A stretch of 64,000 nt of DNA from Bacteroidota bacterium (lineage in GTDB: Bacteria > Bacteroidota > Bacteroidia > Flavobacteriales > Flavobacteriaceae). A program made the translations under genes and the position numbers. This document shows, one piece after another, positions 43,283 through 51,646 of this stretch; within the stretch, counting starts at the first letter, position 1; the number at the start of each line of letters is the position of its first letter. The DNA is taken from positions 372,001 to 436,000 of the forward strand of contig JAEXIT010000017.1 of NCBI GenBank assembly GCA_023446155.1, in the 5' to 3' direction. The notes under the pieces were generated by a model. That model made no database searches. It was not told the DNA's origin and was given only the letters and a program-made list of their open reading frames with translations.

Positions 43283-44674
43283 ATGTATAGAGTTGAAAAC
43301 GACCTGCTAGGGGATTTGAATGTTCCTGAAGCAGCCTATTACGGGATTCAAACCCAACGTGCCATTGACAATTTCCATATTTCCGGAGTGCGGTTATACC
43401 AGTATCCCGAATTCATAAAAGGACTGGCGTATGTAAAATGGGCGGCTGCCGAAACCAATTTTACATTGGGGTTGTTGGATGAAAAATTAAAAAATGCGAT
43501 CGTAGCGGCGGCCAAAGAAGTGATCGAAGGGAAATTCGATAAAGAATTTCCGATCGACATGATACAAGGAGGTGCCGGAACATCGACCAATATGAATATC
43601 AATGAAGTATTGGCCAACAGAGCATTAGAAATTATGGGACATCAGAAAGGGGAATACCAATATTGTTCGCCAAATGATCATGTTAATTTATCCCAGTCGA
43701 CCAACGATGCGTATCCGACTTCGATAAAACTAGCGGCGATTAACTCGAACATCAAACTGATAGGTCATTTAAAATTACTGATTGCTTCGTTCCGTAAAAA
43801 AGGGGAGGCGTTTAAATCGGTATTAAAAATGGGACGTACGCAATTGCAGGATGCGGTACCTATGACCTTAGGTCAGGAGTTCGAAGCGTTTGCAGCGAAT
43901 CTGGAAGAAGAAATCGAACGACTGAATCAGAATTCGGCATTGTTTTTTGAAATCAATATGGGCGCTACGGCCATCGGAACCGGACTAAATGCTGTTCCGG
44001 GTTATGCGAAGTTATGCGCCGAAAATCTGGCAAAAGTATCGGGACATCCGTTTGTATCGGCTCCAAACTTAATCGAGGCGACTCCGGATACGGGATCGTA
44101 TGTGATTTATTCGTCGGCCTTAAAACGAATGGCGATCAAGATTTCTAAAATATGTAACGATTTGCGACTGTTGTCATCCGGTCCGCGTTGTGGTTTAAAC
44201 GAAATTAATTTGCCACCGATGCAACCGGGATCTTCCATTATGCCGGGGAAAGTAAATCCAGTAATTCCGGAAGTGATGAATCAGGTGTGCTATCGTGTTA
44301 TCGGGAACGACCTTACGGTGACGATGGCGGCCGAAGCCGGACAATTGCAGTTAAACGTAATGGAACCGGTTTTAACCTACGCCATTATGGAATCGATGGA
44401 GTTGCTGGCAAACGGTATGGATACGTTACGACTAAAATGTGTCGACGGTATCACGGCCAATGTCGAACATTGTCGTGAAATGGTATTGCACAGTATCGGT
44501 ATCGTAACGGCTCTTAATCCGTATATCGGATATAAAAACAGTACTAAAATTGCAAAAGAAGCCTTGGAAAGCGGGAAGAGTGTATACAACCTTGTTTTGG
44601 AACACAATATATTGTCTAAAGAGCAATTGGACGATATCCTGAATCCGGAAAATATGCTGGCGCCAAAAGGCTAA
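43283..44674 (+). CDS. aspA: Aspartate ammonia-lyase
   Basis: The 463-residue enzyme converts aspartate to fumarate and ammonia. It has the aspartase/fumarase signature GSSIMPGKVNPVIPE, the substrate-binding TSTNMNINEVLANRA and SPNDHVNLSQSTNDAYPTS, and the N-terminal MYRVENDLLGDLNVPEAAYYGIQTQRA that is characteristic of aspartase (fumarase C has a different opening). The gene is monocistronic with terminators on each side. Confidence 0.92.
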   Translation: MYRVENDLLGDLNVPEAAYYGIQTQRAIDNFHISGVRLYQYPEFIKGLAYVKWAAAETNFTLGLLDEKLKNAIVAAAKEVIEGKFDKEFPIDMIQGGAGTSTNMNINEVLANRALEIMGHQKGEYQYCSPNDHVNLSQSTNDAYPTSIKLAAINSNIKLIGHLKLLIASFRKKGEAFKSVLKMGRTQLQDAVPMTLGQEFEAFAANLEEEIERLNQNSALFFEINMGATAIGTGLNAVPGYAKLCAENLAKVSGHPFVSAPNLIEATPDTGSYVIYSSALKRMAIKISKICNDLRLLSSGPRCGLNEINLPPMQPGSSIMPGKVNPVIPEVMNQVCYRVIGNDLTVTMAAEAGQLQLNVMEPVLTYAIMESMELLANGMDTLRLKCVDGITANVEHCREMVLHSIGIVTALNPYIGYKNSTKIAKEALESGKSVYNLVLEHNILSKEQLDDILNPENMLAPKG

Positions 44675-44684
44675 GTCATAAAAT

Positions 44685-44716
44685 AAAAAAACCGAACAAC
44701 TAGTTCGGTTTTTTTA
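44685..44716. terminator. Bidirectional terminator after aspA
   Basis: The stem AACCGAAC/GTTCGGTT with loop AACTA and A/T runs on both sides separates aspA from the converging PepSY gene. Confidence 0.8.
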
Positions 44717-44726
44717 TGATCTTGGA

Positions 44727-45179
44727 TTAATCGTCTACTCGTAAAAATTCGCCTTTGGAGTTGAATTTTAATTCGAGACCGTTATTCAAGTCTACTTCAT
44801 AATCCCAGGCGCCTTTGTCGATTTTTACGATCGCCGCTCCTTTATAATGTGTTTGAACATACGTTAAAATTGGCGCTGGAATAACGCTATTCGGAATAGT
44901 GTTTTTGTTGCCGTCAACTTCTTCCCAGTTTCCTTTACGGTCAAATTCAATTTCGGTACCGTCGGCCAACTGTACTTTATAGTCCAGCGAAAAGGTCTCT
45001 TCGTCCTTTAAAATGTAATTAGGAATTTGTTTCGGAAAATGTTTTTTTAGAAAATTCTGTGCATTGGCGGGTAATTGCGCCATAGTAATACTACTTTTTT
45101 GTGCCTGTGCGGTAAAGCTGGTCAAAAAGATCATAAAAAGTGCGATAGCAGTTAATCGGAAATTCAATATTGTTTTCAT
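44727..45179 (-). CDS. Periplasmic PepSY-like protein
   Basis: The 150-residue secreted protein has a signal peptide ending at TAQAQK (about residue 26). Two PepSY-like repeats follow, the first around LPANAQNFLKKHFPKQIPNY and LADGTEIEFDRKGNWEEVDG, the second around ILTYVQTHYKGAAIVKI and NNGLELKFNSKGEFLRVDD. Members of this group are often targets of a neighbouring two-component system, and such a system starts 81 bases upstream on the same strand. The role of the PepSY fold is unclear, perhaps inhibition or metal/peptide binding. Confidence 0.88.
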   Translation of the reverse strand: MKTILNFRLTAIALFMIFLTSFTAQAQKSSITMAQLPANAQNFLKKHFPKQIPNYILKDEETFSLDYKVQLADGTEIEFDRKGNWEEVDGNKNTIPNSVIPAPILTYVQTHYKGAAIVKIDKGAWDYEVDLNNGLELKFNSKGEFLRVDD

Positions 45180-45260
45180 AGTCGAATTGATTTTAAATTT
45201 GATACAAGATTACAAGCTGAATTAGGAAACAATTGGGAAAAAATAAAAAACGCTTATTTT

Positions 45261-46562
45261 TTATGGAAAAGTGATGTTAAATACATGTTCCTCGTCGAAC
45301 GAGTATCCAATATACAAATTATAATTGGTAATAATCGATTTTACGATTGCCAATCCGAGTCCTGTGGAGTTTTCATTCGTACTGTGTCGTGCGAAACGGT
45401 TAAAAACAAAATCGGGGTCCAGTGGTTTGTCGGAACCGGAATTCCGGATTGTCAATTGCTTTTCGGATAAACTGATGCTAACCGTACCGTCGGGACGATT
45501 GTGGAGAATGGCATTTTTGATCAAATTGCTAAGTAAGGTCACAGCCAGTCCTTTGTTCATCGTAAAAAGCAAAGGCTCATTTTGAATAATTTGTAGGGAA
45601 ACCGATTTAAAAGAGGCAAAATCTTCAAAATCGGATAAAACCTGCGTGGTTAGTTCGTTAAAGTCGACTGTAGTTTCGTCCGGAAATTGCTTGTTTTCAA
45701 TTTTGGAAAGCATTAAAAGGGACTTGTTTAATTTGACCAATCGGGAAAGTGTATCGGTAATCTTTCCAACCGCATCCATTTGTTCTTCCGTTAGGGTGTT
45801 GTTTTCTGCAAATAATTCCAGTCGGTTAATACTAATCGCCAGGGGGGTTTGCAATTCGTGCGATGCATTTTCAATAAATTGCTTCTGACTCGCATAAGTG
45901 GCTTCGTTCCGTTTTAATAAGGCTTCCAGTTCTTTTCCCAGCACTTTAAATTCGTCTATAGGCGAAGCGGGTGCTGTAAAAGCTGTTCCGGTTCCGAGTT
46001 TAAAATGACGCAGTTTGTCCAATAGTGAATAAAACGAGCGCCATACTTTTTTCAGGATAAAATAATTGATGATCACAATACTCACCACTAACATAATGTA
46101 GAGCGCGATTAAGGCAGTCATCAGATCTTCCATTAGTTCGTCTTCTTCCACCATCGAAGCGGTAATCGTTAATTCATACGGATTGCCGTCGGATGCCATA
46201 AAAACGGTTTTTAGTACGCGTACCGGTTCGTAATCATCGTCGTATTCCATGTATTTATGATCATTATAGATCACATTCTGATGGTCATCATCATCGTCGT
46301 CGTCTTTGCTGTTTCGGGCAATATAACGTCCCATCGGAACCGGTTTTATGGTAAACTGGTTAATTTCCGATTCGTGATTGGTGAGTAACTCTGGGCTTTC
46401 CTTGGCTTTTCGGATGATCAGTAGCTTCGAATTTTTCAGACCATCGTCAATATTATCGTATACTTCCTCCAGAATGACCATATAAAACAGACTCGCCCAT
46501 AGGGCGATAACACCCAATAAGGCGATAAGAAGGTAGCGTAATGTATAAACCTGGAGTTTCAT
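45261..46562 (-). CDS. Sensor histidine kinase with aspartate-rich periplasmic loop
   Basis: The 433-residue kinase has a membrane helix at about 10-32, a periplasmic domain (about 33-145), a second helix (about 146-170), a linker, and the HisKA site with His235 in ENASHELQTPLAI. The ATPase domain follows, with LLSNLIKNAILHNRP and STGLGLAIVKSI. The sensor loop contains a run of seven Asp (residues 87-93) and more acidic clusters (EYDDDYEP), which suggests cation sensing. The usual DxGxG of the ATP lid is replaced by RNSGSDKPL. It lies 2 bases after the response regulator, and the PepSY gene follows. Confidence 0.92.
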   Translation of the reverse strand: MKLQVYTLRYLLIALLGVIALWASLFYMVILEEVYDNIDDGLKNSKLLIIRKAKESPELLTNHESEINQFTIKPVPMGRYIARNSKDDDDDDDHQNVIYNDHKYMEYDDDYEPVRVLKTVFMASDGNPYELTITASMVEEDELMEDLMTALIALYIMLVVSIVIINYFILKKVWRSFYSLLDKLRHFKLGTGTAFTAPASPIDEFKVLGKELEALLKRNEATYASQKQFIENASHELQTPLAISINRLELFAENNTLTEEQMDAVGKITDTLSRLVKLNKSLLMLSKIENKQFPDETTVDFNELTTQVLSDFEDFASFKSVSLQIIQNEPLLFTMNKGLAVTLLSNLIKNAILHNRPDGTVSISLSEKQLTIRNSGSDKPLDPDFVFNRFARHSTNENSTGLGLAIVKSIITNYNLYIGYSFDEEHVFNITFP

Positions 46563-46564
46563 AA

Positions 46565-47236
46565 TTAGCTCATTCGGTAACCAATGCCATATACCGCCTG
46601 AATGTCGATTTCGGCAGCGGCATCTTTTAGTTTTTTGCGTAAATTTTTAATCTGGGAATAGACAAAATCAAGATTGTCGGCCTGATCAATATAATCACCC
46701 CAGACGTATTCGGCTAAAGCAGTTTTGTTGATCAGTCGGTTTGGATTCGTGATAAAATAGTATAGCAGGTCGAATTCCTTACGATTAAGTGTTAGTTCAG
46801 TATTGTCTACGCTAACGGTGCGCTGTTCGGGCGAAAGGGTAATGTTGTTCCAGTGGATCAGGTTATCGCCGTTATGGCTTTTTCTCCGGATCGCCGATTT
46901 GATTCGGGCATGGAGTTCGGCCAGATGGAAGGGTTTACTCAAATAATCATCAGCCCCAATGTCCAGTCCTTTGACTTTATCGTCGACCGAATCTTTGGCG
47001 GAGATAATGATAATGGCTTCTTTTTTATGCAAGGCTTTGATTTCCGAAACCAAATCGAGCCCGTTTCCGTCCGGTAGCATAATATCCACGACAACGCAAT
47101 CGTATTCATAACACCCCAGTTTGTCGAGTCCGTCGTTAAAACTGGCAGCCGTTTCCACGATAAATTTTTCTTTTTCGAGGGATTGCTGGATGACTTCACG
47201 AAGTCCTTTTTCGTCTTCTATTATCAGGATTTTCAT
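46565..47236 (-). CDS. OmpR/PhoB-family response regulator
   Basis: The 223-residue regulator has a receiver domain with the phosphoacceptor Asp51 (VVVDIMLPDGNG) and conserved Lys101 (YLSKPF), then a winged-helix DNA-binding domain (about 125-222) containing LTLNRKEFDLLYYF. It is encoded directly upstream of its kinase. ATG 47236 (MKILIIEDEKG) is chosen over an upstream in-frame TTG at 47245, which falls inside the -7 promoter box. The predicted mRNA starts close to the ATG, so the message may be nearly leaderless. Confidence 0.95.
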   Translation of the reverse strand: MKILIIEDEKGLREVIQQSLEKEKFIVETAASFNDGLDKLGCYEYDCVVVDIMLPDGNGLDLVSEIKALHKKEAIIIISAKDSVDDKVKGLDIGADDYLSKPFHLAELHARIKSAIRRKSHNGDNLIHWNNITLSPEQRTVSVDNTELTLNRKEFDLLYYFITNPNRLINKTALAEYVWGDYIDQADNLDFVYSQIKNLRKKLKDAAAEIDIQAVYGIGYRMS

Positions 47237-47242
47237 TCGTTT

Positions 47243-47272
47243 CAAAGCTAATGATTACATAAATGGACGCAA
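47243..47272 (-). promoter_or_regulatory. Promoter of the two-component operon
   Basis: Minus strand: TTG (47272-47270), 19 bases, TAGCTTTG (47250-47243). The box ends 6 bases before the ATG of the response regulator. Confidence 0.65.
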
Positions 47273-47296
47273 TTTAATCCGCGATTTGGGAAAGAA

Positions 47297-48913
47297 TTAG
47301 GAATGATCCGGAAGTTTTTTTACTTTTTTCAGTTGTAAGAGGTTTAACGGATTAATTCCCAGATGGATTACATTTTTACGGGTGAATCGCGCAACTCTGT
47401 CGTAAAATAAAGGAATGATCGGCGCTTCATCGATGATCAGCGCGTCCATTTCCCGGTACAGTTCATTTCGTTTGGTGATGTCGTTTTCTAAAAAGGCCTT
47501 TTCGTATAAAGCGTCGAAAGTAGCATTTTTGAAATGCGTATAATTCGGACCGTTTGGTGCAAAATTCTTACTGTAAAACAGCGAAAGGTAATTCTCGGCA
47601 TCGGGATAATCGGCGATCCAGCTGGCGCGGAAAAACGAAACTTTTCCGGTCGCAATCGCTTGTCGTAGGGTAGCCGGAGGTGTAACATCCACCTGAACAT
47701 TCAGTCCGATTTTTTGCCATTCCCGCTGTAAATATTCGGTGATATCAATGTAGGACGCGTTGGTCGACAAATAGACGGTCGGATGCTGATTGCCAGTTGC
47801 TTTTTTATACTCGGCGATTAATTTTCGGGCTTTTTTCAAATCGTAATCATAACCTTTCAGATTGGCATAACCCGGTAATCCAGCCGGAATAATACCACTG
47901 GTAGCCGGTGTTCCCATTCCGTTACGGAGGTAAAGAATCATCTTTTTTCGATCAAAACCATAATTCATCGCTTGTCGGATGCGTTTGTCCAATATAGTTT
48001 TATCGGTACCGTCCATCCGGAAACCAAGGTATTCGGTATTCAGATAAGCGCCAGTGATCAGATTAATATCGTTTTGGTATTTGGGCTGTAAAGCGCCTTT
48101 TTGCGTCAGAATTTCGTCTTTATAGGAAGGATCCAGTCCGGAAACAAAGTCCAACTTGCCTTGAACAAATTGCAGGAAACCGCTTTGTTTGTCCGGTAGA
48201 AAGGTAATGGCTACGGCTTCCAGATAGGGGAGCCGAACGCCTTGTTCGTCTTTTTCAAAATACAACGGATTTTTACGCAACACCAATTTGACGTTTTCTT
48301 CCCATAATTTGAACTGAAAAGGCCCTGTTCCAACGGGTTTAGCCCGGAAGTCATAACCCGGCGTTTCTACGATTTCTTTTGGAACCACCGAAGCATATTT
48401 CATTGATAGTAAACCTAAAAAGGCCGGAAACGGTTTTTGTAGTGTGATTTCGAAAATACTGTCGTTTTTAGCCTTCATGTCGGCCACAGTTTGTAAAATC
48501 CAACCACCGGGTGAGGCTACTTTTTCATCGCGCAAACGTTTTAGGCTATATTCGAAATCAGTAGCGGTAACGGTTCGGGTACTGTCTTTTCCGAAAAGAG
48601 CATTTTTGTGAAAATAAACATCGTTGCGTAGGGTAAAGGTGTAGGTCTTCCCGTCGGGGGAAATCGTCCAGCTTTTGGCAATATCCGGCTGCACGTGTAG
48701 GCTGTCGTCCAGTTGTATCAATCCGTTAAAGATAAGATTACAGGGCCAGATAATCGCCTGACTTTTGGAAAAAGCCGGATCAAGGGAGCTGACATTGGCA
48801 CTTTCGTTGTAACGGAAAACCAGATGGTCTTTGCCTTCGGTACTGTTTTTACCACAGGAAACCATCAAAAACAAAAGACAAAAGGCTGATATGGAAAAGA
48901 TTATTGATCGCAT
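47297..48913 (-). CDS. Oligopeptide-type ABC transporter substrate-binding lipoprotein
   Basis: The 538-residue SBP_bac_5 protein begins at ATG 48913 (the frame runs on to 49003 without a signal). Lipobox LMVSCGKN is followed by the family pattern: NVSSLDPAFSKSQ, DGKTYTFTLRNDVYFH and VGTGPFQFKLWEEN. It binds peptides or small molecules in the periplasm. No permease or ATPase gene is nearby, so it must work with a transporter encoded elsewhere or have a different job. It ends 52 bases upstream of the response-regulator promoter region. Confidence 0.92.
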   Translation of the reverse strand: MRSIIFSISAFCLLFLMVSCGKNSTEGKDHLVFRYNESANVSSLDPAFSKSQAIIWPCNLIFNGLIQLDDSLHVQPDIAKSWTISPDGKTYTFTLRNDVYFHKNALFGKDSTRTVTATDFEYSLKRLRDEKVASPGGWILQTVADMKAKNDSIFEITLQKPFPAFLGLLSMKYASVVPKEIVETPGYDFRAKPVGTGPFQFKLWEENVKLVLRKNPLYFEKDEQGVRLPYLEAVAITFLPDKQSGFLQFVQGKLDFVSGLDPSYKDEILTQKGALQPKYQNDINLITGAYLNTEYLGFRMDGTDKTILDKRIRQAMNYGFDRKKMILYLRNGMGTPATSGIIPAGLPGYANLKGYDYDLKKARKLIAEYKKATGNQHPTVYLSTNASYIDITEYLQREWQKIGLNVQVDVTPPATLRQAIATGKVSFFRASWIADYPDAENYLSLFYSKNFAPNGPNYTHFKNATFDALYEKAFLENDITKRNELYREMDALIIDEAPIIPLFYDRVARFTRKNVIHLGINPLNLLQLKKVKKLPDHS

Positions 48914-49090
48914 CGGGAAAAATAGGTTTCTGTTTAACCGGTTGTTGTAAAGTCTTAATATAATGTGAATTAGGAATATAAATCTCCCAATGGATTTTAC
49001 CAAACCGAATTTTGTATGTAACTTTGCAAACTCTTTTTTAAAAAGATGTAAATATAACTAAAGTTACTACTTTATAGGTAGCTTATCATT

Positions 49091-50419
49091 ATGGAAAACA
49101 GAAAAAAAGTTGCTTTTTATACGTTGGGATGTAAGCTGAATTTTTCAGAAACATCGACCATTGCGCGCAGTTTTCAGGACGAAGGCTTCGACCGTGTGGA
49201 TTTTGAGGAAATAGCCGACATATACGTTATCAACACTTGTTCGGTAACGGAAAATGCGGACAAACAGTTCAAACAGATTGTAAAGAAGGCGCTGAAGCAT
49301 AATGATAAGGCATTTGTGGCGGCTGTGGGATGTTATGCACAGTTAAAACCAGAAGAACTGGCTGCGGTAGATGGTGTGGATCTGGTTTTAGGTGCTACCG
49401 AAAAATTTAAAATTACCGATTATATCAACGACCTGTCGAAAAACGATATGGGCGAGGTGCATTCCTGTGAGATCGAGGAAGCCGATTTTTATGTCGGAAG
49501 TTATTCTATTGGCGACCGAACCCGTGCTTTTCTAAAAGTTCAGGACGGTTGTGACTATAAGTGTACTTATTGTACGATTCCGTTGGCAAGGGGAATTTCC
49601 CGTAGCGATACGATGGAAAATGTAATGAAAAATGCAAAGGAAATTTCGCAGCAAGGGATTAAGGAAATCGTACTGACGGGTGTTAATATCGGTGATTACG
49701 GAAAAGGAGAATTTGGTAATAAAAAACACGAGCATACCTTTTTCGAACTGGTTCAGGCGTTGGATCGGGTAGAGGGAATCGAGCGCTTGCGAATCTCATC
49801 GATCGAACCGAATTTGCTAAAAAACGAAACCATCGAATTTGTATCGCAAAGTCGTACGTTTGTTCCGCATTTTCATATTCCGTTGCAATCGGGAAGTAAT
49901 ACGATTCTGAAAAAAATGAAGCGTCGTTATTTACGCGAATTATATGCCGACAGGGTGGCTAAAATCCGCGAAGTAATGCCACATGCCTGTATTGGAGTGG
50001 ATGTGATTGTGGGATTTCCGGGTGAAACAGACGAATTGTTTCTAGAAACCTATAATTTCCTGAATGAACTGGATATTTCGTACCTGCACGTGTTTACGTA
50101 TTCCGAAAGGGATAATACCGAAGCCGCCGATATGGAAGGTGTGGTACCGATGAATGTGCGTAGTAAAAGAAGTAAAATGCTACGCGGACTTTCGGTTAAA
50201 AAACGACGCGCTTTTTACGAAAGTCAGTTGGGAACAAATAGAACGGTATTGTTTGAAGGGGAAAACAAAGAGGGCTATATTCACGGCTTTACCGAAAACT
50301 ATGTAAAAGTAAAAACCCCGTGGAATCCGGAGTTGGTAAATACCTTGCACGATATTCAGCTTACCAAAATAGACGAAGACGGATCGGTTCGTATGGACTT
50401 TATAAGCGTTCCGGTATAA
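49091..50419 (+). CDS. mtaB: tRNA t6A37 methylthiotransferase MtaB
   Basis: The 442-residue radical SAM enzyme adds a methylthio group to t6A at position 37 of tRNAs reading A-starting codons. The N-terminal cluster domain starts with VAFYTLGCKLNFSETSTIA and INTCSVTENAD, and the second has VGCYAQ. The radical SAM site is GCDYKCTYCTIPLARG. A TRAM-like C-terminus (about 370-440) completes the family layout. A TAACTTTG box (49019-49026) lies upstream without a clear -33. Confidence 0.95.
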   Translation: MENRKKVAFYTLGCKLNFSETSTIARSFQDEGFDRVDFEEIADIYVINTCSVTENADKQFKQIVKKALKHNDKAFVAAVGCYAQLKPEELAAVDGVDLVLGATEKFKITDYINDLSKNDMGEVHSCEIEEADFYVGSYSIGDRTRAFLKVQDGCDYKCTYCTIPLARGISRSDTMENVMKNAKEISQQGIKEIVLTGVNIGDYGKGEFGNKKHEHTFFELVQALDRVEGIERLRISSIEPNLLKNETIEFVSQSRTFVPHFHIPLQSGSNTILKKMKRRYLRELYADRVAKIREVMPHACIGVDVIVGFPGETDELFLETYNFLNELDISYLHVFTYSERDNTEAADMEGVVPMNVRSKRSKMLRGLSVKKRRAFYESQLGTNRTVLFEGENKEGYIHGFTENYVKVKTPWNPELVNTLHDIQLTKIDEDGSVRMDFISVPV

Positions 50420-50425
50420 TATAAA

Positions 50426-50458
50426 ACACCTGACAGGTTTTTAAAACCTGTCAGGTGT
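50426..50458. repeat. 33-bp near-perfect palindrome, copy C
   Basis: Two 16-base arms (ACACCTGACAGGTTTT and its complement) flank a single T, 6 bases past the mtaB stop. It could act as a terminator or form a stable hairpin in either strand. It shares length and centre with copy A at 11428-11460. Confidence 0.7.
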
Positions 50459-50490
50459 GAAATGTAGAATAATCAATCCGGTGTAAAATA

Positions 50491-50526
50491 AAAAAAGGAC
50501 TGCCTTGTATTAGACAGTCCTTTTTT
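50491..50526. terminator. Bidirectional terminator between mtaB and the GNAT gene
   Basis: The stem AAAAAAGGACTG/CAGTCCTTTTTT with a 12-base loop lies just beyond the stop of the converging small GNAT gene. Confidence 0.8.
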
Positions 50527-50531
50527 ATGGG

Positions 50532-50813
50532 TTATATTTTAATACCCGGTGGGAGTAATTCCTTATAAACCGGATTTTTTCTAAAAAAAGAAGCGATCTT
50601 AGGATGCGTCGGAACCACGCGCAATCGTTTTTCTTCGGCGTTGTCCATGATGGCTTTTAAGAAAGCATCGATAGTTTCGGGGTCTTCCTTTTCGGTGTGG
50701 TTCAGTTTGGTTAAAAAAAGTTTACGTTCCTGAAGGGAATATTCCACTGTTAATAACCCGTTTTCAGTTTGATTTTCAAATTGTCGTAATAATTCGTTGT
50801 CTTTAATTTCCAT
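50532..50813 (-). CDS. Small GNAT N-acetyltransferase (YjdJ-type)
   Basis: The 93-residue protein is the minimal GNAT domain group (NAT/YjdJ type), with LLTVEYSLQERKLFLTKLNHTE, DAFLKAIMDNAEEKRLRVVP and THPKIASFFRKNPVYKELL. These short members resemble the N-terminal acyltransferase fold but lack much of the usual size; the substrate is unknown. It is a single gene with a terminator at its end. Confidence 0.88.
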   Translation of the reverse strand: MEIKDNELLRQFENQTENGLLTVEYSLQERKLFLTKLNHTEKEDPETIDAFLKAIMDNAEEKRLRVVPTHPKIASFFRKNPVYKELLPPGIKI

Positions 50814-50959
50814 GGTCTAGCATATTCATAGGGAAGAAATAATTGATCATAATTTAACCCGGAATGGGATTGTAAAATCACCCGGAATGAATTATTTTTA
50901 TGCAAATTTCGGAAAAAAACATAAGATTTTACGTTAGTGAAGCGTTAAAACAGCAGATA

Positions 50960-51646
50960 ATGAGCAAAATACCCGTTTATCTAATGCCGGGACTGGCGGC
51001 CAATCCTACCATTTTTGAGAATATAAAACTACCCGAAGACCAGTTTGAGATCCACTGGCTGGAATGGTTTTTGCCGGAGTCAAAGGAAAGTTTGGAAGCG
51101 TATGCTCAAAGGATGGCCGAAAAAATAACGGATGAAAACCCGGTGTTGATTGGGGTTTCTTTTGGCGGGATACTTGTGCAGGAAATAGCGCGAATTATTC
51201 CGGTTCGGAAAACTATTATTATTTCCAGCGTAAAAACCAGGGTGGAATTTCCGAAACGAATGAAATTTGCCAAAACAACCAAAGCGTATAAACTGATCCC
51301 AACGAGTATGTTTGCTAATATAGAAGTACTGGCGAAATATGCCTTTGGTGAAACGGCCAAAAGCAGGATCAAATTATATGAAAAATTTTTATCGATGCGG
51401 GACAAACGCTACCTCGATTGGGCGTTGGAACAGGTGATTTCGTGGAATCGTACCGAAGTCGATAAACAGATTGTCCACATTCATGGCGATGCCGATGAGG
51501 TATTCCCAATAAAATATATCCATGATGCGATTGTTTTAAAAGGAGGTACGCACGTGATGATCATAAATAAATACCGCTGGCTAAACAGTCATTTGCCGGC
51601 TATAATTTTAGGAGAAAATACAATAAAAAATACGGAAGATGAATAA
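50960..51646 (+). CDS. Alpha/beta hydrolase
   Basis: The 228-residue hydrolase begins with MSKIPVYLMPGLAANPTIFE, the start I prefer. The frame is open upstream from ATG 50900, but the extra 20 residues have no family match. The nucleophile elbow is GVSFGG with the serine in the middle, and the later HGDADEVFPI and GGTHVMI carry the Asp and His of the triad. Activity could be esterase-, lipase- or thioesterase-like. It overlaps the lytic transglycosylase by 8 bases. Confidence 0.88.
   Translation: MSKIPVYLMPGLAANPTIFENIKLPEDQFEIHWLEWFLPESKESLEAYAQRMAEKITDENPVLIGVSFGGILVQEIARIIPVRKTIIISSVKTRVEFPKRMKFAKTTKAYKLIPTSMFANIEVLAKYAFGETAKSRIKLYEKFLSMRDKRYLDWALEQVISWNRTEVDKQIVHIHGDADEVFPIKYIHDAIVLKGGTHVMIINKYRWLNSHLPAIILGENTIKNTEDE

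Noticed and set aside
11428..50458. CRISPR repeats or an insertion-sequence end formed by the 33-bp palindromes
   Set aside because: The copies are far apart and single, with no spacers, no transposase gene and no target-site duplication seen.
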